Assembly (NCBI GenBank): GCA_944324085.1
Contig: CALUUX010000010.1
Coordinates: forward strand, 1-43,391
DNA length: 43,391 nt
Reading direction: 5' to 3'
Source of the DNA: an uncultured Mailhella sp.
GTDB taxonomy: Bacteria > Desulfobacterota > Desulfovibrionia > Desulfovibrionales > Desulfovibrionaceae
Position numbers and translations under genes: made by a program. Each line of letters opens with the position of its first letter. Position 1 is the first letter of the stretch. This document shows positions 9,465 to 17,484 of the stretch, piece by piece. The notes beneath the pieces were generated by a model that did not search any database, was not told the origin of the DNA, and saw nothing but the letters and a program-made list of their open reading frames with translations.

Positions 9465-10499
9465 CTATCCCAGCAAACGTTCCGCCAGAGGCATGAAATC
9501 CAAAGGCCAGAAAACGTCCGGTCGGGGTTGCAGCGCGTCCTGGCGATCCGGCGCGGGACGACAGGCAAGCACCGCGTCAGCCCACGGCGGAGGAAACGAA
9601 TCGATATCCATGGCCGCGCCAAGCAGAGCCCCGGCCACCGCGCCGTTGGCCGCGGCGTCCCCGCCCTTCATGACGGTATCCCGCACGCCGGCCCCTGCGT
9701 CGGGAGCGTGAAGCAGCTGCCAAAAGCCGTTGCGCAGCGTCGTGAGCGCGTGGCTCATGTCATTCTGATAATCGGATGGACGTTCCGTCTCCGCCATCCT
9801 CAGACATTCCCCGACTCTCGCGACTTCCCTTTCCGGCATATCGTCATTCCACCGGGCAAGCGCGTCAACCGTCGCCAGAGCGGCCTTCCACATGCCTTTC
9901 GGCGATCCGCTCCGCACGCCGTAGGCCAACGCGGTCACATACGCCGCTCCCGCGGCGCGGCACAATGGGTGCGGATTGGTCAACGCCGCTTCCTCCATGG
10001 CCCAGCGCGCCAGTTTTCTCATGCCGAAATCGGCCGCCATGGCGTCCATGTCGGGCTCGCCGCCGTCCTGACAGGGAAGCGACATGTCCGGCACAAAACG
10101 CGCGCCGAAGATCCCGAGGGGACTCGAACGCATGAGCGCGCAGTTGGCTTCGCTGCGGGCGTCCGGCTTGCCGTGAAGGGCTCGAAACACCGAGTGGGCG
10201 AAATCCACGGGATGACTGTCCAGCCAGCGACGATACGCGGCGAAGACGCGTTCCGCGTGAAACGCCCCGTCTTCGGCAAGCGTTCTGGCCAGCGCCAGCG
10301 CCATTTCCGAATCGTCGGTAGGCTGACCGGGAATAGTGCGGTACAACGCGCTTCCTTCCAGTTCATCCACGCCTGCGGGATACAGGGTCCGAACTTCGTC
10401 CTCTTTCTTGAATTCCACCTGACTGCCCAGAGAATCCCCGGCGATCTGCCCAAGCAGGCATCCCCACGCCCGACGTATGTCGGCGACGCTTCTTTCCAT
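9465..10499 (-). CDS. ADP-ribosylglycohydrolase family protein with an altered metal site
   Basis: 344 residues of the DraG/ARH fold, which removes ADP-ribose from proteins or other acceptors with two Mg ions. Seen: GQIAGDSLGS (18-26), TDDSEMA (61-67), ALTNPHP (172-178) and the C-terminal metal motif as GGDAAAN (279-285). The family normally reads GGDxDT/S there, so D281 is kept but the second Asp is Ala283. Activity may therefore be reduced or changed. Start taken at 10499: GAGAGGG sits 6 bases before that ATG but touches the other in-frame ATG at 10505. A second, canonical member lies at 12604-13407. The target is unknown and no ADP-ribosyltransferase is visible nearby. Confidence 0.85.
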   Translation of the reverse strand: MERSVADIRRAWGCLLGQIAGDSLGSQVEFKKEDEVRTLYPAGVDELEGSALYRTIPGQPTDDSEMALALARTLAEDGAFHAERVFAAYRRWLDSHPVDFAHSVFRALHGKPDARSEANCALMRSSPLGIFGARFVPDMSLPCQDGGEPDMDAMAADFGMRKLARWAMEEAALTNPHPLCRAAGAAYVTALAYGVRSGSPKGMWKAALATVDALARWNDDMPEREVARVGECLRMAETERPSDYQNDMSHALTTLRNGFWQLLHAPDAGAGVRDTVMKGGDAAANGAVAGALLGAAMDIDSFPPPWADAVLACRPAPDRQDALQPRPDVFWPLDFMPLAERLLG

Positions 10500-10559
10500 C
10501 GACATCCCTCTCTTTCGGACGCCCGCTTCCGGACAAGTCGAACGCGGTTTCGCCCTGCG

Positions 10560-11177
10560 TTATTCGTCCTGCGGCTCCTCGCCGTTCTGCCGTTCCATCT
10601 GCTCCGCCTGATCGCTGAGTGCGGGATAATCCGGGCTTTCCAGATACAACGTGCAGTAAGTGGCCTGTCCGCCGCCGTCGGTTTCGGAACCGGCAAGAAA
10701 CACATACGCCGCGCCTGGCCTGTCCGCCTTTTTGTCGGCGTCGGAAAAATTCCATTCCAGGACTTCCAGTCCTCCCGCGTCCGCAAGATAGCCGCGCAGA
10801 TCGTCTCCGGCGTCCTCCACTTCGTCCAGACTGAGCGAAGGTTCGCCGTAACGCTTTTCCAGTTCGTCCTTGAGGCTTTCAAGAACGCCCAGCGTGGCCG
10901 CGCCGTCTACGCTGACGTCATCGGGCGACGAGGCCATGATGCGGATGATCTTTCCCTGATAGGTGTCCACCGCGTAGGTGTCGAAACGGGAATCGGGCGA
11001 CGGCGGCGTCACCTCGTACATGCTGAGCTGCCAGCGTTCGGACACCGGTTTCTCCCCGTGCGCGTACTGCGACACGTCGGCCCCGAGTTCCAGACCGAAC
11101 GCTCCCGCCGCAAACGCGGACGCCGCACCGCACAAGGCAAGCCATGTGGTGAAAAGAACCGTTGGAATATATTTCAT
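10560..11177 (-). CDS. Exported protein of unknown function
   Basis: 205 residues. A clear Sec signal peptide (MKYIPTV, hydrophobic core, AASAFA before AGAFG) with no lipobox Cys predicts a soluble periplasmic protein. The mature part has no motif I recognise. It is acidic, with one short helical stretch (ATLGVLESLKDELEKRYGEPS) typical of small proteins that relate a residue count to a partner, and a Gln/Glu-rich acidic C-terminus (QAEQMERQNGEEPQDE). GGGAGAAG lies 4 bases before the ATG at 11177, so the ten extra upstream residues are not part of it. It is co-directional with and 60 bases upstream of the ADP-ribosylglycohydrolase gene, so the two may share a transcript. The link is positional only. 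Confidence 0.7.
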   Translation of the reverse strand: MKYIPTVLFTTWLALCGAASAFAAGAFGLELGADVSQYAHGEKPVSERWQLSMYEVTPPSPDSRFDTYAVDTYQGKIIRIMASSPDDVSVDGAATLGVLESLKDELEKRYGEPSLSLDEVEDAGDDLRGYLADAGGLEVLEWNFSDADKKADRPGAAYVFLAGSETDGGGQATYCTLYLESPDYPALSDQAEQMERQNGEEPQDE

Positions 11178-11335
11178 AAACTTCTCCCTAAACCGCCGAA
11201 GCGGCACGGGCCATAATTAAACGCAGGGACGGCTTTTGTCCAGATCGCCCCCCTTGTTTTTCCCCTCAGGGAAGGCTAACTATCGTCCATCGGAACGCTT
11301 TGCCGCTTCATCCACCTTTTACCCCCGCACCTGCC

Positions 11336-12586
11336 ATGACGGAACATGCCCTGCCGGAACTCCTCGCCCCAGCCGGAGGCCGAGAACAACTCGAAGCCGC
11401 TATCCTCTACGGCGCCGACGCCGTCTATCTGGGCGGAAGCGCGCTTTCCCTGAGAGCGAAATGCCGGGGATTCGACGGCGCGGATCTGGAAAACGCCGTA
11501 TCCTTGGCGCATCACGCCGGAGTTCGCGTCTACTACTGCCTCAACGCCCTGCCGTTCGACGTCCATTTGCCCTTCATCGAAGAACAGCTGGAAAAACTGC
11601 CCGATCTCGGCGTGGACGGCCTCATCGCCGCCGATCCCGGCGTCATACGCCTCTCCCGACGTCTCTGTCCGTCGGTGGAGCTTCATCTTTCCACCCAGGC
11701 GCATTCCGTCAACGCCGCCGCCGTGGAATTCTGGAGAGACGCGGGCGCGCGTCGCGTCAATCTGGCCAGAGAACTGGACAGAGACACCATGACTCGCCTC
11801 ATCCAACGCTTTCCGGACATGGACTTCGAAGTCTTCGTTCACGGAGCCATGTGTCTTTCTCTTTCCGGGCACTGTCTTATTTCCGCCTGGGCCAACCGCC
11901 GCTCCGCCAACCTTGGTCTCTGCACCCAGCCATGCCGTTTCGAATACCGGGGTCTGACCCTCACCGTGGAAGAAGCCGTCCGTCATGACGGTCCCTTTCT
12001 CGACGTCACGCAGGGGGAAGATTTCAGCGCCATCTGGGCGCCCATGGATTTGTGCCTCGCGCGCTGGATGACCGACGTCGTCCGCATGGGACCGGCCGCC
12101 GTCAAACTGGAAGGCAGAACCAAAAGCGGCGGCTACGTCGCTCAGGTCACCGACGCGTACCGCGCCGCTCTTACGCTCGCCGGACGGACCGTCGCTGGCG
12201 CATCGTCCGACGCTCTCTCGCCGAGCCTCGACGCCATTATGGAAGAACTTTTTCAAACGGCGTCGCGCCCGCTCTGTTCCGGTTTCTTTCTGCCGGAACG
12301 CCATGTGGAAAAAAAACCGGACGACTTCATCCCGCGCCCCATTGTGGCGCGAATTCTGGAACCCGTCGCAAGCGGAGGGTGGAAAATTCAGGTACGCTCC
12401 CCCTGGAACGCGGAAAACGACGCCGTCATCCTTCTGCCCGGCATGCGTCGCCCCATCCTGCGAGCCGGAGCGTATGCGCTGGAAAATCATCGGGGCGAAC
12501 GAACGACTCGGCTCAATCCCGGCATGGAAGGCGTGCTGCGCTGTGAAACGTCCGACATTCGCCCCGGCGTGTATCTCCGCGCCTGA
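11336..12586 (+). CDS. trhP: U32 family protein, TrhP/YegQ-like (tRNA U34 hydroxylation)
   Basis: 416 residues. N-terminal TIM-barrel part begins PELLAPAGGREQLEAAILYGADAVYLGG. The U32 signature EVFVHGAMCLSLSGHCLIS (165-183) is complete. Four Cys (C173, C180, C196, C200; GHC...CTQPCR) match the conserved cluster, probably an iron-sulfur or metal site. KLEGRTKSGGYVAQVTDAYR follows, as in YegQ. In E. coli and Bacillus such proteins hydroxylate tRNA uridine 34 using prephenate; others (RlhA) act on 23S rRNA. I favour TrhP from overall resemblance, but the paralogues are hard to separate by eye. Start at 11336 rests on homology; no good ribosome site is visible. Its 3' end lies 17 bases from the convergent glycohydrolase gene. 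Confidence 0.82.
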   Translation: MTEHALPELLAPAGGREQLEAAILYGADAVYLGGSALSLRAKCRGFDGADLENAVSLAHHAGVRVYYCLNALPFDVHLPFIEEQLEKLPDLGVDGLIAADPGVIRLSRRLCPSVELHLSTQAHSVNAAAVEFWRDAGARRVNLARELDRDTMTRLIQRFPDMDFEVFVHGAMCLSLSGHCLISAWANRRSANLGLCTQPCRFEYRGLTLTVEEAVRHDGPFLDVTQGEDFSAIWAPMDLCLARWMTDVVRMGPAAVKLEGRTKSGGYVAQVTDAYRAALTLAGRTVAGASSDALSPSLDAIMEELFQTASRPLCSGFFLPERHVEKKPDDFIPRPIVARILEPVASGGWKIQVRSPWNAENDAVILLPGMRRPILRAGAYALENHRGERTTRLNPGMEGVLRCETSDIRPGVYLRA

Positions 12587-12603
12587 CGAAAGCGCGGTTC
12601 CCG

Positions 12604-13407
12604 TCAGCCCGCGCGCCTCTCACACGGAAAACGCGCTTCAAAACGCTCCAGAACGTCCATAAGCGACTGATCCAGCCAGGGCAGAATACGGGCTCTGAGC
12701 TCGTCGGGAACGCCGAAACGCGCTTCCGCCATGCTGCCCGCCATGGCGGCTATGGTATCGCTGTCTCCGCCGAGCGACACCGCGTTGCGCACGGCGTCCT
12801 CAAAGTCTTCAGCTTCGAGAAAGCACTCGATGGCCTGCGGCACGGATCCCTGACAGGTCACGTCGAAGGCATAGTCGTCGCGTATCCCGTCCAGCGTAAA
12901 GTCCAGCGAGTACCACGAGGCCTCCACCTTCTTCCGTATGTCGTCGACGCTCTCCCCCTGACGCGCGAACCAGATGACGGCCGTTACGGCTTCGGCTCCC
13001 TTCACTCCCTCGGGATGGTCGTGCGTCACCATGGTGACGCGCCTTGCCATGTCCAGGGCGTCATCCAGAGAAACGGCCGCCCACGCGCAAGGGCTCACCC
13101 TCATGGCCGAGCCGTTGCCAAAACTTCCGTAGGGACGAGGATCTTCGCTGGCTAGCCACTGGGAAAAACGACCTCCATAACAACCGCGCGCCCAACGTCG
13201 GCCAAAGGCCCTCATGGCCGAGACGGCGTTTTCCGCAAGCCATTCCCTTTGCCCGTCGCTTTCCAGCACGGCCTGCGCCACGGCCAGCGTCATCACGCTG
13301 TCGTCCGTCATCCGGCATCCTGGCGTCAACAGTTCAAACGTCTTGCTTTTATGATTGCTCCATTCAAATCTCGAACCGACGATATCCCCGATAACGGCTC
13401 CCAACAT
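12604..13407 (-). CDS. ADP-ribosylglycohydrolase (DraG/ARH family), canonical
   Basis: 267 residues. The complete set of metal ligands is visible: GAVIGDIVGSRFE (3-15), TDDSVM (34-39), VTHDHPEG (127-134) and LGGDSDTIAAMAG (212-224) with D215 and D217. This is the compact bacterial type close to the MavL/TRI1-immunity and DraG-like enzymes that hydrolyse ADP-ribose from Arg or other acceptors in the cytoplasm; its substrate here is unknown. GGGGGAGAAG 5 bases before the ATG supports the start. The two glycohydrolase genes are on the same strand but separated by the oppositely oriented U32 gene, so they are not one operon. No toxin or ADP-ribosyltransferase gene is seen beside it. Confidence 0.88.
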   Translation of the reverse strand: MLGAVIGDIVGSRFEWSNHKSKTFELLTPGCRMTDDSVMTLAVAQAVLESDGQREWLAENAVSAMRAFGRRWARGCYGGRFSQWLASEDPRPYGSFGNGSAMRVSPCAWAAVSLDDALDMARRVTMVTHDHPEGVKGAEAVTAVIWFARQGESVDDIRKKVEASWYSLDFTLDGIRDDYAFDVTCQGSVPQAIECFLEAEDFEDAVRNAVSLGGDSDTIAAMAGSMAEARFGVPDELRARILPWLDQSLMDVLERFEARFPCERRAG

Positions 13408-13774
13408 ACGCTCTTCTCCCCCGCAGACGGCCTGTCGGTCTTCTTCCGCGCGAACGCGTTTCTGACGCCGATCTTGCCGCGCGAGCTTTCAATTCTTGAA
13501 GTGACGCTTGAATGTTTTTCCCGCGCATCGCGCGAAGCATCGCAGAGAAAACGTTTTTCCTGACGGAAGGACGCTTTTCCGACGATCAAAAACAATGTAG
13601 GAAAAAAACGCGCTCCCTGGCAAGACGCCGTGACAGCCCCCGTTCGGAGGCGTCGCCCCCGCCCGTCGCCCTCAAAGCCGACATCGCAGCTCCACGATCC
13701 TTCCTGTGACGCCGTCCCGCCCGCGAGCCCTACTCGAACCGCCCATCCCGGCGACAACCTTTCAGGAGAAAGAC
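13408..13774. other. Divergent intergenic region without recognisable gene
   Basis: 367 bases between the glycohydrolase and the flavin-fold gene. Possible frames are Arg/Ser-rich and look like shadows. I see no convincing promoter pair, repeat or RNA structure. The only clear signals are the ribosome sites at each end. Confidence 0.5.
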
Positions 13775-14236
13775 ATGCGACGCAAAGAAAGGGAATGCTC
13801 CGATCCGACATTTTTCACCACTATGCTCACCTCGTCCGCCGTCATGACTCTGGCATTTCAGGCCGAAGACTTTCCTTACGTCATCCCCGTCAATTTCGCG
13901 TTTTTGAACAACGCGTTGTACGTCCACTCGGCCACGGAAGGCCGCAAGCTGGACTGCCTGAAAGCCAATCCGAACGTCGGCTTTTCCATCCACGAACTTC
14001 TCGGCATCGACCGGGAAAAGGCCACCACTCTTTATACCTGTCTCTACGGCGAAGGTCGCGCGCGCGTCATTCTCGACGACGAAGAAAAACAGACGGCTCT
14101 CGCGGCTCTTGCGGAAAAATATCAGAGCCGCTGCCCACGTCCCGTTCCTGACGCCATGCTGAAGAAAACCGCCGTTCTAAGAATCGACATCGTATCTCTC
14201 TCCGGAAAACGTCATCTGCCCGAAAGCGACCGCTGA
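13775..14236 (+). CDS. Pyridoxamine 5'-phosphate oxidase-like flavin-binding protein (NimA-type)
   Basis: 153 residues with the split-barrel pattern of the Pyridox_ox_2/NimA group: MRRKERE, TSSAVMTLAFQAEDFPYVIPVNFAF, LYVHSATEGRKLDCLKANPNVGFSIHE and LYTCLYGEGRARVILDDEEKQTALAAL. Members bind FMN, F420 or heme; some reduce nitroimidazoles, most are uncharacterised. AGGAG 7 bases before the ATG at 13775 clearly sets the start. The frame extends upstream to 13706 but those residues are Pro/Arg-rich. It converges on the FMN reductase gene at 14331-14870; both are flavin-linked, but opposite orientation rules out an operon. Confidence 0.85.
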   Translation: MRRKERECSDPTFFTTMLTSSAVMTLAFQAEDFPYVIPVNFAFLNNALYVHSATEGRKLDCLKANPNVGFSIHELLGIDREKATTLYTCLYGEGRARVILDDEEKQTALAALAEKYQSRCPRPVPDAMLKKTAVLRIDIVSLSGKRHLPESDR

Positions 14237-14301
14237 CCCCACGTTTCTCGGCGTCCGGCTCAAGAGACCGACCGCCGCCTCCGGAACGCCGACAGGGACG
14301 A

Positions 14302-14320
14302 GCGCGGATCCACTCCGCGC
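14302..14320. other. Stem-loop between convergent genes
   Basis: GCGCGG (14302-14307) pairs with CCGCGC (14315-14320); no T tail on either strand. Possibly a weak bidirectional terminator. Confidence 0.35.
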
Positions 14321-14330
14321 CCGACCACGC

Positions 14331-14870
14331 TCACGCGCGCTCGCACAGCTCCTTCATCAACGCCGCGACCTTGGCGCGCAACTTTTTCCCTTCCTCGGTA
14401 TCGGCCACGTCGCCGTTGTCGAAAAACGCGCTGGAAAAGGCGTTGGCGAACACTTCCGGCCTGTTCAACACGCGAAGGTCAAGATACACGCAGGTCTGCC
14501 GCAGGTGATACTGCGCCCGCGACGTGCCCATGCCGCCGCCGGCTCCCATCAACGCGGCCGGCTTGCCGGCGAATACGTCGCCGCGTTCTCTCGACGCCCA
14601 GTCCAGAGCGTTCTTCAACGCGGGAGCCACGGAGTAATTGTACTCCGCCACAGCCAGGGCAAAGCCGTCCGCCTGCCGGACCTGTTCCAGAAAAACGCGA
14701 ACGGCCTCCGTCTTTTCTCTGTCTTCAGCGTAAAAGGGCAGTTCCGAAATATCGGCGATGACCAGTTTCGCCCCCTCGGGCATTTCCTCACGGGCGCAAC
14801 GCAACAGTCCCATATTCCGCGACGCGGCGCGCAAGCTGCCGCAAATGCCGAGAATCATTTTTTCCGCCAT
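14331..14870 (-). CDS. NADPH-dependent FMN reductase (ChrR/YieF-like)
   Basis: 179-residue flavodoxin-fold protein. The FMN phosphate loop is GSLRAASRNMG (11-21). AEYNYSVAPALKNALDWASR is the highly conserved isoalloxazine-contact segment of the FMN_red family, and ALMGAGGGMGTSRAQYHLRQ follows as expected. These enzymes transfer electrons from NAD(P)H to FMN, quinones, chromate or azo compounds and protect against oxidative stress. GGAGG 6 bases before the ATG and a promoter at 14899-14927 agree with this start. It appears monocistronic. Physiological acceptor unknown. Confidence 0.9.
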   Translation of the reverse strand: MAEKMILGICGSLRAASRNMGLLRCAREEMPEGAKLVIADISELPFYAEDREKTEAVRVFLEQVRQADGFALAVAEYNYSVAPALKNALDWASRERGDVFAGKPAALMGAGGGMGTSRAQYHLRQTCVYLDLRVLNRPEVFANAFSSAFFDNGDVADTEEGKKLRAKVAALMKELCERA

Positions 14871-14898
14871 GGTTATCCTCCGTTATGCGTTTTTCTCC

Positions 14899-14927
14899 AG
14901 CATAGGAACAACGCGATCGACTGGCAA
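14899..14927 (-). promoter_or_regulatory. Promoter of the FMN reductase gene
   Basis: On the minus strand TTGCCA (14927-14922), 17-base spacer, TATGCT (14904-14899), about 28 bases before the start codon. Confidence 0.6.
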
Positions 14928-15139
14928 TGAGCTTCCCCCGACACCGCGGATTTTCCGCAATGGCCCAGCAAGCGCCGGGGCGTTCCCTGACGCTCCATCC
15001 TTTCGTTGAAAACTCTCCTCCAAAGCCGGAACGCAAACCAGGAGGGGCGCGCGGCAAGGCGCGTTGAGAAGTCCAGCGACGTTTTTCCTCGCTTCCGTTT
15101 GTCAGGAACGGCCCTTTTTCGCAAACTTTCAAATAACGC

Positions 15140-15168
15140 TTGACATTCCGGTCCGGCTTTTCTACATT
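15140..15168 (+). promoter_or_regulatory. Promoter of tRNA-Ala
   Basis: Perfect TTGACA (15140-15145), 17-base spacer, TACATT (15163-15168). Transcription would start about 18-20 bases before the tRNA 5' end. Confidence 0.8.
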
Positions 15169-15193
15169 CTGACCCGTCGACGAGATCCGACAC

Positions 15194-15269
15194 GGGGATG
15201 TAGCTCAGCTGGGAGAGCATTGCCTTCGCAAGGCAGGGGTCGAGAGTTCAAATCTCTTCATCTCCACCA
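15194..15269 (+). tRNA. tRNA-Ala, anticodon CGC
   Basis: 76 bases fold cleanly. Acceptor GGGGATG/CATCTCC contains the G3:U70 pair that is the alanine identity signal. D arm GCTC/GAGC, anticodon stem TTGCC/GGCAG with loop TTCGCAA (anticodon CGC, reads GCG), T arm GAGAG/CTCTT with loop TTCAAAT, discriminator A and encoded CCA at 15267-15269. Its transcription terminator is the insertion point of the DUF262 element. Confidence 0.96.
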
Positions 15270-15280
15270 TAGAAATTCAA

Positions 15281-15313
15281 GAGGTCAGGTTGAAAAACCT
15301 GACCTCTTTTTTT
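15281..15313 (+). terminator. Terminator of the tRNA-Ala gene
   Basis: GAGGTCAGGTT (15281-15291), GAAA loop, AACCTGACCTC (15296-15306), then seven T. The loop, the 3' arm and the T run are exactly what is duplicated at 17748-17776. Confidence 0.92.
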
Positions 15314-15315
15314 AT
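15287..15315 (+). repeat. 29-bp direct repeat, left copy (attL-like)
   Basis: Identical over 29 bases to 17748-17776. It starts 18 bases after the tRNA CCA and spans most of the terminator. The flanks differ immediately on both sides (C versus T before, T versus G after), which defines the repeat length. Confidence 0.9.
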
Positions 15316-15582
15316 TGGTGCTAACTTCTAGCTAACCTGCCGCGTGCTTGTTCTGCTTTGCTAAATATTATTCAAAGCTGCCCCCCATTGCTTAGCAAAA
15401 AGTCACGATTCTCTTTTTCCAAGAAGCGACTGAACAACTTTCAGGTTAAGATTCCATAGGAGACCTGGCCGCCTATGTCTCCAAGCACATGTTCGCAAAA
15501 CATAGCCGATTTCATCATGCTCGTCCTCTATCAAAAACGTCTTTGCTATGGGAGAAGATCGTTTACCATATATCACAAATCG
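15316..15582. other. AT-rich non-coding end of the insert
   Basis: No convincing gene. GCTAAC is repeated at 15320-15325 and 15331-15336 (11-base period), and GCTAA recurs near 15360, close to the repeat end; these could be recombinase arm sites. The minus-strand frame of the DUF262 gene stays open after its TAG down to a TGA at 15403-15405, but the peptide has no visible family similarity. Confidence 0.4.
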
Positions 15583-17394
15583 CTACAGCCCATAATAATA
15601 GCTCTTTATTTTCTGTGCCATAAGTACTCGACGTTGATGTAAGAAGCTAAAATAATTTTCTGCAGACATCGTACATATATCCTCGGGAATGGCATTGGCC
15701 CGCAGGTTATTCAACAGTTCTTCAGAATCAAGAATAGTGCCAACCCTGCGCTCAACACCCCCACACTGCGCAAAGGCTTCTCCAAAATAATCATGGGGTG
15801 CGCGGTCTCCTATCGAAATATTCACGTTCGTATCAAGATAGGCATAATTTGCTACCTGATTATAAAGGGCTTTGTCCTTAATACCGCTCTTTTTCAAATA
15901 TTCTTTTGGAAAAATGTGATGAACGTCACCAGAAACCACTATCAAATCCGAGACCCGTGTGGAATTGGAGAGCAACGATTTATCCCCATTAAAGATCTGA
16001 GCCGCCAGATAGGTCAAAAAATACGGGCTACTTATGGACGACGTCTCCAGACTCTGTACAAGACGGATATCCCAAAAACCTTCCGACAGACTAGCCTCTT
16101 CGTTCTCCTTGAGAAAAACAAAAAAACCTTTTTCCTCGATCCCACGCAGGTCTTTATCCATCTGGGATTCCGGTGAACCAATATATCTTCCTGTAAGAGT
16201 TGATAGAACGAACCACTTTTGTATGCAATTCTTCAGTTGTGCACTCGATATCTCGCTTCTCTCATGAAGAAGTAGATATAGAGTATACGCAAAATCAAGC
16301 GTAATCTGAGAGTTTAAAAGTCGAGTAGCTATAAATCCTGCACTGCGTATTGCCAAAACAAACTGTTTAAAATTGTACTCGTTCATAAAATTGAGTACGC
16401 CTATGCGCATTTTTTTAAAACAGTCTTCAGCGATCTCTTCCTTGAATGTTCTATCCTTGAAATCGCGCCCTGAAAGCAGACTCACTAGATCGCCTAGTTT
16501 ACCGCGTCGAAACTGATGCATGAAGGAAACCCTCAGCATGTCACTGTAGGATGGATCATAAATGGCATCCGTGTCGTCCTTAAGCCAGGAAACCTTTGAC
16601 GCATAGTCAGAGGCCATGAACTCTGCATCATGGGTGGATATTTTTTGATAGAAAGCAGGCTCCATGGACAGATGACAGAAATAGTCAATGGCCTTTCGCA
16701 GCAGATGTCCACCGTACTTCTCATCGGCCGCGATCTTGGACATGGCAAAGTCAGCCTCATTCAGTCTCTTGCCCTGAGAGTTGATGCGAACAAAAATTTC
16801 TGTGACCTCGTTGAGATCTAGATCCGGCACAAGCATAATGGCACCGAGCAGACAGTTTTTGATGCCTATCAGCTGCAAGACTCTCTTCTCAACACGCTCT
16901 GCATTAGCCCCCGGATTATCTTGCAAATATTTGATCAGAAACCGCATCTGGGAAAATTCAGGCTTGAAGAGTTCAGAGATATCGGCAATCCACTCCTTAC
17001 TGTTCAAATGCACAGGGGTTTGTACGGCAAATCGCTCACTTTCCTCATCTGTCAAAGGATTGAAGGCGATGCGCACAACCTTTTCCTCGTAATCCTCCGT
17101 AAGTATCGCATGGCCTGCCACAGCCGTCATCAGAGCCGTGACACGTTGTTGGCCATCAATGAGAACCTTTTTTCCCACTGCATTATCCCCATTTTTCAGG
17201 CGAACATCCGGGTTCTGCCAAATAATGAGGTAGCCTGTAGGATATCCATGGTAAAGTGAATCGATGAGATCTCTTACCTGTCGCCCTTTCCAGACAAAGG
17301 GACGTTGGATTTCAGGGATGGCAATGTCCCCTGCTTCGATATAGCCAAGGAGCGTACTGACGGAATATTGTGTGACAGAATATTTGTCTGCCAT
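15583..17394 (-). CDS. DUF262/HNH domain protein, GmrSD-like type IV restriction (anti-phage)
   Basis: 603 residues. N-terminal DUF262 with IPEIQRPFVWKGRQVRDLIDSL (26-47), GYPTGYLIIW and the diagnostic DGQQR (80-84), the nucleotide-binding ParB/sulfiredoxin-like core. The C-terminal part has GDVHHIFPKEYL (about 490-501) followed by an Asn-containing NVNISIGDR, a His-Asn-His-type nuclease like the DUF1524 half of GmrSD. Fused DUF262-DUF1524 proteins cut glucosylated or otherwise modified phage DNA with NTP hydrolysis. The modified target here is unknown. GAGGT 5 bases before the ATG sets the start. It is much more AT-rich than its neighbours and is the only gene of the tRNA-linked insert, consistent with horizontal transfer. 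Confidence 0.88.
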   Translation of the reverse strand: MADKYSVTQYSVSTLLGYIEAGDIAIPEIQRPFVWKGRQVRDLIDSLYHGYPTGYLIIWQNPDVRLKNGDNAVGKKVLIDGQQRVTALMTAVAGHAILTEDYEEKVVRIAFNPLTDEESERFAVQTPVHLNSKEWIADISELFKPEFSQMRFLIKYLQDNPGANAERVEKRVLQLIGIKNCLLGAIMLVPDLDLNEVTEIFVRINSQGKRLNEADFAMSKIAADEKYGGHLLRKAIDYFCHLSMEPAFYQKISTHDAEFMASDYASKVSWLKDDTDAIYDPSYSDMLRVSFMHQFRRGKLGDLVSLLSGRDFKDRTFKEEIAEDCFKKMRIGVLNFMNEYNFKQFVLAIRSAGFIATRLLNSQITLDFAYTLYLLLHERSEISSAQLKNCIQKWFVLSTLTGRYIGSPESQMDKDLRGIEEKGFFVFLKENEEASLSEGFWDIRLVQSLETSSISSPYFLTYLAAQIFNGDKSLLSNSTRVSDLIVVSGDVHHIFPKEYLKKSGIKDKALYNQVANYAYLDTNVNISIGDRAPHDYFGEAFAQCGGVERRVGTILDSEELLNNLRANAIPEDICTMSAENYFSFLHQRRVLMAQKIKSYYYGL

Positions 17395-17405
17395 GGATAC
17401 CTCTT

Positions 17406-17458
17406 TTTTACGACTAGTTCAACAAGAAACAGACTCCGTTCTTGTACCTGTCGTAAAA
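17406..17458 (-). promoter_or_regulatory. Nested inverted repeat in the DUF262 gene leader
   Basis: TTTTACGAC (17406-17414) is perfectly inverted at 17450-17458, and ACAAGAA (17422-17428) at 17439-17445. One outer arm touches the -10 box and the other lies just before the ribosome site. It could be a paired repressor operator or an RNA hairpin that limits translation. Confidence 0.6.
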
Positions 17459-17484
17459 TTAGCAGCTTCAGATAGCGCCCACAA
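17456..17484 (-). promoter_or_regulatory. Candidate promoter of the DUF262 gene
   Basis: On the minus strand TTGTGG (17484-17479), 17-base spacer, TAATTT (17461-17456), about 62 bases before the start codon. Confidence 0.5.

Larger units (their letters stand above)
14871..15193. other. Intergenic region between FMN reductase and tRNA-Ala
   Basis: 323 bases. It carries the FMN reductase promoter at its left end and the tRNA promoter at its right end. Between them (about 14930-15120) I see nothing gene-like. Confidence 0.6.

Noticed and set aside
15403..15585. Open frame of about 59 codons after the DUF262 TAG, considered as a second recoded amber
   Set aside because: The DUF262 protein already has full family length, the tail has no recognisable similarity or coupled next gene, and a run this long without stops is not rare by chance.
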